Shown piece by piece: positions 28,759 to 35,960 of a stretch of DNA of 64,000 nt. Source of the stretch: an uncultured Opitutia bacterium (GTDB lineage: Bacteria; Verrucomicrobiota; Verrucomicrobiia; Opitutales; Opitutaceae). A program made the position numbers and the translations under genes. The first letter of the stretch is position 1; each line of letters begins with the position of its first letter. The stretch lies in NCBI GenBank assembly GCA_903830425.1, contig CAIKTR010000038.1:1-64000 (forward strand), in the 5' to 3' direction. Under the pieces are notes generated by a model. The model made no database searches. It was not told the DNA's origin and was given only the letters and a program-made list of their open reading frames with translations.

Positions 28759-31700
28759 ATGATCCTTTCGGACCTTTCCATCAAGCGGCCGGTGGTCTGC
28801 GTGGTGGCGTCGATCTTCATCGTGCTCGTGGGCGGGCTGCTCTTTCTGCGCCTGCCGGTGCGGGAATACCCGAACATCGACTCGCCGATCGTCTCCGTCG
28901 AGGTCAGCTACCCCGGGGCTTCGGCGGAGGTGATGGAGTCGAAGGTGACGGAGCCGCTGGAAAAGGAGCTGTCGTCGATCGACGGCATCCGCACCCTCCG
29001 CTCGGCGTCGGCCGAGCAGCGCACCAACATCACGCTCGAGTTCAACACCGACAAGAACATCGACGAGGCGGCCAACGACGTCCGCGACCGCGTCAGCCGG
29101 GTGCGCTCCAAGCTCCCGGAGAACATGAACGAGCCCCAGGTGACCAAGGCCGACGCCGACTCGTCCCCCATCATCTCCGTCTCGTTCTACTCCGACCGCT
29201 ACAGCCGCCTGGAGCTGACCGAGATGGTCGACCGCCTCGCGGTCCAGCGCATCCAGACCGTGCCGGGGGTCGGCGCCGTCAACGTCCGGGGCCCGCGCTA
29301 TGCGATGCGGCTGTGGGTGGATCCCGACCGGCTGGCGGCCTACAACTTGACGGTGAGCGACGTGGCCAGCGCGCTCCAGCAGCAGAACATCGACGTGCCG
29401 AGCGGCCGCATCGAGTCGCTCTCGCGCGAGTTCCCCGTGCGCCTCGAGGGCACCATGACGACCCCGGTCGAATTCGAGAATCTGGTCCTGGCCACCCGCG
29501 CCGGCTACCAGGTGAAATTCGGCGACATCGGCCGCGTGGAGCTGGGTGCGGCGGACTACCGGAACGACGCTTTTTTCCGGGGGCGCTCGTCGGTCAGCGT
29601 GTCGGTCCAGCGGCAGTCGCAGTCGAACCTTCTGGCGGTGGCCAACGAGGTCAAGGCGCTGCTGCCGCACATCCGCCGGGACATGCCGGAGGGCGTGCAG
29701 GTGGAGGTCAGCTACGACACCAGCGTGTTCGTCGACCGCTCGATCCGCGAGGTGTACGTCACGCTGGTCGAGGCGGCCCTGCTCGTGATCCTGATGATCT
29801 TTCTCTTTTTGCGCGACTGGCGCGCCACCCTGATCCCGCTGCTGGCGATCCCGATCTCGATCATCGGGACGTTTGCGGTGATGAGCTGGCTGGGCTTCAC
29901 GCTGAACGTGCTGACGCTGCTGGCGCTGGTGCTGGCGGTGGGGCTCGTGGTGGATGACGCGATCGTGGTGCTGGAGAACATTTATCGGCGCATGGAGGGA
30001 GGGGAGCTGGCGATCCGGGCCGCGGTGTTCGGCACGCGGCAGGTCGCGTTTGCGGTGATCGCGACCACGCTGACGCTGGTGGCGGTGTTCGTGCCGGTTG
30101 CCTTCCAGTCGGGCCAGATCGGCCGCCTGTTCTACGAGTTTGGCCTGACGCTCGCGATCGCGGTGCTGGTCTCGGCCTTTGTCGCCCTCACGCTGACGCC
30201 GATGCTGTGCTCGCGCCTGCTGCATGTCCGGCTGGTGGCGGGTCAGCGGCAGCACGGGTGGCTCTACACCTGGAGCGAGCCGTTCTTTGTCGCGCTCAAC
30301 CGCTTCTACTCGGGCCTGCTGCAGGGCGCCCTGCGGCGGCGGTTCCGGGTGCTCGCCGGCGTGGTGCTGTTCACCGCCGCCGGTCTTTATTCCTACACCC
30401 GGCTGCAGCGCGAACTGGCGCCGCTGGAGGACCGCGGCATATTCGTCGCGAACTTCATTTCCCCTGTGGGCTCCACCCCGGCCTACAACATTTCGTACGC
30501 CAAGGAAATGGAGCAGCTGATCCTGAAGGTGCCGGAAGTGGACCGGACCTTCAACCGGGCCGGCGAGGGCACCCGGGGCTTCATTTTCGTCACGCTCAAG
30601 CCCTGGGAGGAGCGCACCCGGAAGACCCAGGAGATCATTGGGGAACTGCGGCGGAAATTCCAGCAGACCATCACGGGCGGTCAGGCCACGGTGAGCCCGG
30701 CGGGCACCCTGGGCGGCGGCGGCGGCGGCGGTGTGCAGATCGTGCTCCAGGGCAGCGACTTCAACAAGCTTCAGGACGTGGGCAGCCGGTTGATCGAGCG
30801 GATGCGCGGCAGCCCGATCTTCAACCAACCGCGGCTGGACCCGTCGCCGACCAAGCCACAGTTGCTGGTCCGGATCGACCGCGCGAAGGCCGCCGACATG
30901 AGCGTGTCCATTTCCGACATCGGCACGGCGCTGGAGACGCTCCTGGGCGGCCGCCGCGTGACGGAGTTCCAGCGCGGCAACCAGCAGTACGACGTGATTG
31001 TGCAGGTGGAGGATGCCGACCGCACCACGCCACGCGACCTGGCCCGGCTCTACGTCAAGTCGCGCACGGGCAATTTGGTGCAGTTGAACAACCTCGTCTC
31101 CTACCGCGAGAACGTCGTGCCGGAGAGCTACCCGCACTTCAACCGCCTGCGGTCGGTGACGGTGTCCGCGCAGGTCAACCTGGGCTCGACGCTGGGCGAC
31201 GGCGTGGACTTCCTCTCCCGGGAGGCCAAGACGCTGCTGCCCGAGGGTTACAGCTACGCCTGGGACGGGGGCACGCGCGACTTCGTCGACGGCCGCAACG
31301 ACACCTTCACGATCTTTGCCCTCGCCCTGATCTTCACCTTCCTGATCCTGGCCGCGCAGTTCGAATCCTGGATCCATCCGGTCACCATCTTCACCGGCGT
31401 GGTCATCGCGGTGGCGGGCGGCCTCCTGGTGCTGTACTGCACGCGGTGGTGGGGCCCGCCGGTGACGGACAACCTGTTTTCCCGGTTTGGCCTGATCATG
31501 CTCATCGGGCTGGTCGCCAAGAACGGCATCCTGATCGTGGAGTTCGCGAACCAGCTCCAGCTGCAGGGCAAGAACGCCTTCGACGCGGCGTTTGAGGCGG
31601 CGTCGGTGCGGTTCCGGCCGATCCTGATGACGGCGATCGCCACGATTCTGGGCGCCGTGCCGCTGGCGCTGGCGACCGGGGCCGGTGCGGAGACCCGCAA

Positions 31701-31890
31701 CGCCATGGGCATCGTGGTGGTGGGCGGCCTCACGCTGTCCACGCTGCTGACCCTGTTCGTGGTGCCCATCGTCTACGTGCTCATGGACGGCCTGAGCGTG
31801 CGCCTGACCGGCAAGTCCAGCGCGCACGGCCTGCTCAAGGCGCGGGACATTGAGCGGGACGTGGCCACACCGTCACCGGACGCGGAGTGA
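28759..31890 (+). CDS. RND-family multidrug efflux transporter (HAE1 type)
   Basis: This is a proton-driven inner-membrane efflux pump of 1043 aa. The N-terminal signature (ILSDLSIKRPVVCVVASIFIVLVGGLLFLRLPVREYPNIDSPIVSV) is followed by a large periplasmic porter domain. Transmembrane helix 4 contains the two proton-relay aspartates (LAVGLVVDDAIVVLENIYRR). The second half repeats this layout, with RFGLIMLIGLVAKNGILIVEFANQLQLQGKNAFDAAFEAASVRFRPILMTAIATILGAVPLALA. A glycine run (LGGGGGGGVQIVLQ) lies in the second porter loop. Substrates are not predictable; hydrophobic drugs or bile-like compounds are typical for the family. It forms an operon with the adaptor. Confidence 0.94.
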   Translation: MILSDLSIKRPVVCVVASIFIVLVGGLLFLRLPVREYPNIDSPIVSVEVSYPGASAEVMESKVTEPLEKELSSIDGIRTLRSASAEQRTNITLEFNTDKNIDEAANDVRDRVSRVRSKLPENMNEPQVTKADADSSPIISVSFYSDRYSRLELTEMVDRLAVQRIQTVPGVGAVNVRGPRYAMRLWVDPDRLAAYNLTVSDVASALQQQNIDVPSGRIESLSREFPVRLEGTMTTPVEFENLVLATRAGYQVKFGDIGRVELGAADYRNDAFFRGRSSVSVSVQRQSQSNLLAVANEVKALLPHIRRDMPEGVQVEVSYDTSVFVDRSIREVYVTLVEAALLVILMIFLFLRDWRATLIPLLAIPISIIGTFAVMSWLGFTLNVLTLLALVLAVGLVVDDAIVVLENIYRRMEGGELAIRAAVFGTRQVAFAVIATTLTLVAVFVPVAFQSGQIGRLFYEFGLTLAIAVLVSAFVALTLTPMLCSRLLHVRLVAGQRQHGWLYTWSEPFFVALNRFYSGLLQGALRRRFRVLAGVVLFTAAGLYSYTRLQRELAPLEDRGIFVANFISPVGSTPAYNISYAKEMEQLILKVPEVDRTFNRAGEGTRGFIFVTLKPWEERTRKTQEIIGELRRKFQQTITGGQATVSPAGTLGGGGGGGVQIVLQGSDFNKLQDVGSRLIERMRGSPIFNQPRLDPSPTKPQLLVRIDRAKAADMSVSISDIGTALETLLGGRRVTEFQRGNQQYDVIVQVEDADRTTPRDLARLYVKSRTGNLVQLNNLVSYRENVVPESYPHFNRLRSVTVSAQVNLGSTLGDGVDFLSREAKTLLPEGYSYAWDGGTRDFVDGRNDTFTIFALALIFTFLILAAQFESWIHPVTIFTGVVIAVAGGLLVLYCTRWWGPPVTDNLFSRFGLIMLIGLVAKNGILIVEFANQLQLQGKNAFDAAFEAASVRFRPILMTAIATILGAVPLALATGAGAETRNAMGIVVVGGLTLSTLLTLFVVPIVYVLMDGLSVRLTGKSSAHGLLKARDIERDVATPSPDAE

Positions 31891-31950
31891 CGGTTGCGGA
31901 CCTGGGTCGGTGGCAGTCCGTCGGCGCGGCGCGGTCGGGGTGGCGTGGAC

Positions 31951-31982
31951 AAAAAAAGGCCCCACCGGGGGAGGGTGGGGCC
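31951..31982 (-). terminator. Intrinsic terminator of typA
   Basis: On the minus strand a GC-rich stem (GGCCCCACC with GGTGGGGCC) is followed by TTTTTTTG. It lies about 47 nt beyond the typA stop codon. A second stem (CCGCCCC/GGGGCGG, 31988-32007) lies just inside it and might serve the convergent efflux operon. Confidence 0.88.
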
Positions 31983-32028
31983 GGGACCCGCCCCACAGTT
32001 GGGGCGGAAGGTTGTTAAGCCGGACGGG

Positions 32029-33843
32029 TTACTTGGCCTTCTTGGCGGCCTTCTGGCGCTCGCCCTGGTTCAGGATGCGCTTGCGGAGCCGCAGGCTCTT
32101 GGGCGTGACTTCGACCAGTTCGTCGATCGCCACGTACTCGATCGCGCGCTCGAGCGACAGCTTGGTCGCGGGAGTCAGGCCGGTGGCGACGCCGTCGCCC
32201 TGGGAGCGGAAGTTGGTGAGCTTCTTCTCGCGGACGGCATTCACGGAGATGTCCTCGTTGCGGGGATTCTCGCCGACGATCATGCCTTCGTAGACGGCCT
32301 CGCCCGGGCTGACGAAGAGCTTGCCGCGCTCCTGCACCATCACGAGGGCGTAGGGGGTGGTGATGCCGGCCTCGGTGGCGATGAGGGTGCCGCTGAGGCG
32401 CGTGAGCACCTCGCCGGCATAGGGCCCGTATTCCTTGAAGAGATGGCTGAGCACGCCGCGGCCGCTGGTGGCGTTGACGACGTCGATTTCCATGCCGATG
32501 AGGCCGCGCGTGGTGATGGTCGCCTCGATCATCGTCGTGTGCGGGAGCTTCTCCATGTTGGTGAGCAGGCCCTTGCGGTTGGCGAGGTTCTGCATGATCG
32601 CCCCCACGCACTCGTCGGGCACTTCGATCCAGACCGTCTCGAAGGGCTCGTGACGGGCACCGTCGACCAGCTGCTCGATCACGGTCGGGCGGGAGACGAG
32701 GAGTTCGAACCCCTCGCGCCGCATGGTCTCGACGAGCACGGCGACCTGCATGGCGCCGCGGGCCTTCACATTGAAGATGCCGGCCTTGTCGGTGTCCTCG
32801 ATGTTGATGGAAACGTTGGTCTTCAACTCGCGCATGAGGCGCTCGCGGAGCTGGCGCGACGTGACGAGCTTGCCTTCCTGGCCGACGAGCGGCCCGTCGT
32901 TGACGCAGAACTGCATCTCGAGGGTCGGCGGGTCGATCTGGGTGAAGGGCAGGGCGTGGCCGGCCTCGTCGGCGGTGAGGGTGTCACCGATGTCGATGTC
33001 CTCGAACCCGGACAGGCCGACGATATTGCCGGCGACCGCGGTCTGGGTCTCGGTGGTGCCGAGGCCGGTGAATTCAAAGACCTTGGTGATCTTGGCGCGG
33101 ACGCGCTTGCCGTCGCTGTGGCGGACGACGAACACGGTCTCGCCGATGCTGGCGGAGCCGCCGAGGATCTTGCCGACCGCGATCCGGCCGACGTAGTCGC
33201 TCCAGTCGATGTTCGACACCAGCATGTGGAACGGCTCGTTGGGCTTCGCGAACGGCGGCGGAATGTGGTCGAGGATCGTCTGGAAGAGCGGGGACATATC
33301 CTTCTTTTCCTCGCCGAGGTGCATCATCATGTAGCCGTCGCGGCCGGAACCGTACACCACGGGGGCGTCGAACTGCTCCTCGGTCGCGTTGAGCTCCATG
33401 AGGAGCTCGAGCACCTTGTCGTACATCTTGGCGGGCTCGGCGTTGTCGCGGTCGATCTTGTTGATGACGATCACCACCTTGAGACCGTGGGCGAGGGCCT
33501 TGCGCAGCACGAAACGGGTCTGGGCCTGGGGGCCGTCGTAGGCATCGATGACCAGCAGCACGCCGTCGACCATGCGCAGTGCGCGCTCCACCTCGCCGCC
33601 GAAGTCGGCGTGCCCGGGGGTGTCGACGATGTTGATCGTCTTGTCCTTCCAGTGCACGGAGGTGTTCTTGGCCTTGATCGTGATGCCCTTTTCCTTCTCC
33701 AGGTCCATGGAGTCCATGGCGCGCTCCTCGACCTGCTGGTTGGCGCGGTAGACGCCGCCTTCCTTGAGCAATTTGTCGACGAGGGTGGTTTTCCCATGGT
33801 CGACGTGGGCAATAATGGCAATGTTACGGATGTTCTGGTTCAT
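32029..33843 (-). CDS. typA: Ribosome-associated GTPase TypA/BipA
   Basis: This translational GTPase acts on ribosomes, in assembly at low temperature and in stress responses. The ATG at 33843 gives 604 aa, the family norm. The start [26 protein letters not shown] holds the P-loop. G2-G4 are visible as [28 protein letters not shown] and [12 protein letters not shown]. Domains II, III and V and the TypA-specific C-terminal domain follow ([53 protein letters not shown], and a basic tail [17 protein letters not shown]). The frame runs on upstream through the antisense of the RDD gene, but that part is not protein-like. It is divergent from the RDD gene. Confidence 0.96.
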   Translation of the reverse strand: MNQNIRNIAIIAHVDHGKTTLVDKLLKEGGVYRANQQVEERAMDSMDLEKEKGITIKAKNTSVHWKDKTINIVDTPGHADFGGEVERALRMVDGVLLVIDAYDGPQAQTRFVLRKALAHGLKVVIVINKIDRDNAEPAKMYDKVLELLMELNATEEQFDAPVVYGSGRDGYMMMHLGEEKKDMSPLFQTILDHIPPPFAKPNEPFHMLVSNIDWSDYVGRIAVGKILGGSASIGETVFVVRHSDGKRVRAKITKVFEFTGLGTTETQTAVAGNIVGLSGFEDIDIGDTLTADEAGHALPFTQIDPPTLEMQFCVNDGPLVGQEGKLVTSRQLRERLMRELKTNVSINIEDTDKAGIFNVKARGAMQVAVLVETMRREGFELLVSRPTVIEQLVDGARHEPFETVWIEVPDECVGAIMQNLANRKGLLTNMEKLPHTTMIEATITTRGLIGMEIDVVNATSGRGVLSHLFKEYGPYAGEVLTRLSGTLIATEAGITTPYALVMVQERGKLFVSPGEAVYEGMIVGENPRNEDISVNAVREKKLTNFRSQGDGVATGLTPATKLSLERAIEYVAIDELVEVTPKSLRLRKRILNQGERQKAAKKAK

Positions 33844-33969
33844 GGCGCGCACGCTGTTCTGGTCTTTGGAAAAAAGAAGAAAGTGCTGAGCGCCCGCGGC
33901 GAAAGCAAGGCCGAAGGCGCGAGATGAATCGGTTCTTGCGCGGCGGCCCCCGCCTGACTCTCTGGCGGC

Positions 33970-34785
33970 ATGGCTGCCGATTTGGTTTCCACCCCCCTGG
34001 CCCGTGGCCGCAAAGTCACCGCCGAGACGCTGACCGTGGCGCCGGCCGTGCTGGGCCAGCCGCTGGCCGAGCCCTGGCGGCGCCTGGCGGCCATGCTGGT
34101 GGACTTGGCGGCGATCGGGGTGCTTTCCTTCCTGTCCCGGCCGTTCCTCGGCCTCGGCACCGGGCTGCTGCTGCTCGTGCTGCTGGGCAACGCCCCGGCG
34201 GCGCCGGTGGCGCTCCGGACCTTTCGCTGGATCGCCCGCGGCCTGGGGCTCGTCGTCCTGCTGCTGGCGGCCCTGGCCCTGGGCCATGGCTCGTTCCTGC
34301 GGGCTCCCCAGCTCAAGCTCGACGCGCTGACGGGCCGCGCCCCGAGTGCGGCGATGGCCCAGACCGTGCCGGTCTCGCCCCAGGCCTCCTGGGCCGAGTT
34401 GCGGACGGCCAGCGGCCGGCTGCAGGAGCAGGTCGACCAGCTGAAGGACGAGTTGCGGGCGCGGGAGGCGGCGGGGGCGTCGTGGCTCAACCAGGCCCGG
34501 GCGTTCACCGGTGCGCTGGGGGTCACCTTTGGCTGGTCGGGCCTATATTTTACCCTGCTGGTGGGTGGGTGGAACGGCCGGACGCTCGGCAAGCTCCTGC
34601 TGGGAACCCGGGTGGTGCGGATCAACGGGGCGCCGCTGACCTTCTTTGACGCCTTTATCCGCAACGGCGGTTATGTCGCCGGCCTCGCGATGGGCCTGAT
34701 CGGCTTCCTGAAGCTGCTCTGGGAACCGAACCGGCAGACGGTCGAGGACCGCATTGCAGGCACCGTGGTCATCCGGTCCGCCTGA
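33970..34785 (+). CDS. RDD-family membrane protein with a large central insertion
   Basis: The 271-aa protein carries RDD-domain landmarks. The Arg and first Asp are in LAEPWRRLAAMLVDLAAIGVLSFL. A membrane segment is followed by GWNGRTLGKLLLGTRVVRINGAPLTFFDAFIRNG, and the closing aspartate lies in QTVEDRIAGTVVI. RDD domains are usually about 130 aa; here roughly 110 extra residues separate the first helix from the rest. The insert holds two extra hydrophobic segments (ALRTFRWIARGLGLVVLLLAALALG) and a soluble coiled-coil-like stretch (SWAELRTASGRLQEQVDQLKDELRAREAA). RDD proteins are membrane proteins of mostly unknown role, and some act in cation exchange. It stands alone, divergent from typA. 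Confidence 0.8.
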   Translation: MAADLVSTPLARGRKVTAETLTVAPAVLGQPLAEPWRRLAAMLVDLAAIGVLSFLSRPFLGLGTGLLLLVLLGNAPAAPVALRTFRWIARGLGLVVLLLAALALGHGSFLRAPQLKLDALTGRAPSAAMAQTVPVSPQASWAELRTASGRLQEQVDQLKDELRAREAAGASWLNQARAFTGALGVTFGWSGLYFTLLVGGWNGRTLGKLLLGTRVVRINGAPLTFFDAFIRNGGYVAGLAMGLIGFLKLLWEPNRQTVEDRIAGTVVIRSA

Positions 34786-34850
34786 CCCGCCGGGGCGGGG
34801 GGCGAAGCCTCGGGGTGGGGGTGGGGCCGGCCCTGCGACGGTTGAAGACG

Positions 34851-34889
34851 GTAAAAAATAAGGCCCCGAGACCTTGCGGTCCCGGGGCC
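34851..34889 (-). terminator. Strong intrinsic terminator, minus strand, ending the RNA candidate
   Basis: On the minus strand, GGCCCCGGGACC pairs with GGTCTCGGGGCC (34862-34889; one G-U pair) around a GCAA tetraloop. It is followed at once by TTATTTTTTACC. No minus-strand protein gene ends nearby, so the transcript it stops must be non-coding or unrecognised. On the plus strand the bases after the stem are not U-rich. Confidence 0.9.
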
Positions 34890-35710
34890 AAATTTGGGGG
34901 TGGGCGTTCGCCACGCGCTCTTTCCCAGTGGCACACGATTGGGCGCGCTCGCTTTCGCGGGCTGTGTGCTTCCCGACGCCACTCTCCGCGGCAGGCGGAT
35001 GTTTCGGTCTCATGGCGGGACCGTCCTGACCGTTGCCGGTCGGGATCTTTTGAGTGAGGCCTCTTCGCCCAGTTCGGTCGCTCCCTGCCGGGAGCGGCAC
35101 GCCGGACGTGGTGCGGACACGTCTGCAATCTTACTTCGCGTCGGCACCCTTACCACGGGGACGGCGCCAGCTTTTGGCTGGCCGTTGGCCCTGCGTTACG
35201 GGTCTGACCTCTTAACTCTCAGGTTGCGTTCGCTTTTGCAGTGTGGCGGCGTGCTTTTTCACGCTGCCCCATTGAGGAGGTTGACGGGCCTTGCCTGGTC
35301 CGCTCACTCCCCGCCGCCGTGTCGCCCTTGCGCGCCCTGCTCGCTTTGGGCGAACCGGGCCTTTTGGCGGGGGTTGTCCCGCCGGGAAACGCGACTGCGT
35401 TCTGGTCTGCACAGTAGCAACCATAACCCTCTGGGGTAACTGTGTCGGCGCACGGGTCGAAACGGCCCGTGGACCTGACTCGGCTTGGACGCGGTTTCTA
35501 ATCACGCCTTGCCGCTCAGCTCCTGATTCGTGGATGAACTGACCGGACACGACTCCGGCCAGAGGAGCTGGTGATATCTGCCTGCCAGCACCGCTAACGC
35601 GGCATTGGAGGGGCCGGCAGCACCAGCTGCCACCGACCATTCCCCGGTCACCCGGGATTATCCCAGTCGTGCTCGCGGCGGGTTTTTCATACCGCCGCGC
35701 TGCGACTGTT
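34851..35710 (-). ncRNA. Candidate large structured non-coding RNA (minus strand)
   Basis: This occupies most of the 1.2-kb gap 34786-35960, where no convincing protein is encoded. Read on the minus strand, it contains a chain of stable hairpins: 35664-35708 (CAGTCG/CGACTG enclosing CGCGGCGG/CCGCCGCG), 35616-35631 (GGCAGC/GCTGCC), 35591-35602, 35451-35471, 35366-35383, 35245-35268, 35166-35182, 35080-35095, 35028-35041 and 34950-34959. Tetraloops on that strand include GCAA (twice), GAAA and GTTA, the GNRA-like classes that stabilise RNA. It ends in a 12-bp terminator stem plus a U-tract. Hallmark sequences of RNase P RNA, tmRNA and SRP RNA were looked for and not seen. The 5' end near 35710 is an estimate, and it may be more than one transcript. 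Confidence 0.5.
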
Positions 35711-35763
35711 CTATCAAGGAACGAGGCCAACCTGTCCCCTCCGCCTGGAAAGTGAAGGTTTTG

Positions 35764-35834
35764 TTCTCCACAACTTCTTCACCGCGCGCCTCGGTGAATA
35801 ACTTGGGAGTAATCCGACTCACCGGTTGTTCACA
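35764..35834. promoter_or_regulatory. Cluster of three DnaA-box-like sequences
   Basis: TTCTCCACA (35764-35772, plus), TTATTCACC (35793-35801, minus) and TTGTTCACA (35826-35834, plus) each differ from TTATNCACA by one base. All three fall in a 71-bp AT-richer patch between the RNA candidate and hrpB. No dnaA, gyrB or other origin-linked gene is near, so this is only a weak suggestion of DnaA binding. Confidence 0.3.
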
Positions 35835-35960
35835 ATCGCGCCGGGCGCGGCGCACCCCCCTGCCGCACCCCCTCGGACCGACCCACCGTGGCGCTTGCAA
35901 CCCGCGCGGGGGAATCAGACTTTCGCCTCCCCCTTTTCCCGCCACGCCCTGACCCGCCCG

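Noticed and set aside
27595-31827. A 1410-aa open frame on the minus strand
   Set aside because: It is antisense to the RND adaptor and pump, which show clear family motifs; the frame is His/Arg/Gln-rich and meaningless.
34851-35710. RNase P RNA, tmRNA or SRP RNA
   Set aside because: The conserved strings of these RNAs (for example GAGGAAAGTCC of RNase P, the tmRNA T-arm/CCA end, the GGAAGGAAGCAG loop of SRP) were not found on either strand. A covariance-model search would be decisive.
35212-35730. A 172-aa minus ORF, and 181-aa (34894-35439, plus) and 185-aa (34543-35100, minus) ORFs
   Set aside because: Arg/Pro/Ser-rich sequences without domains, interrupted by strong hairpins; better explained as structured RNA.
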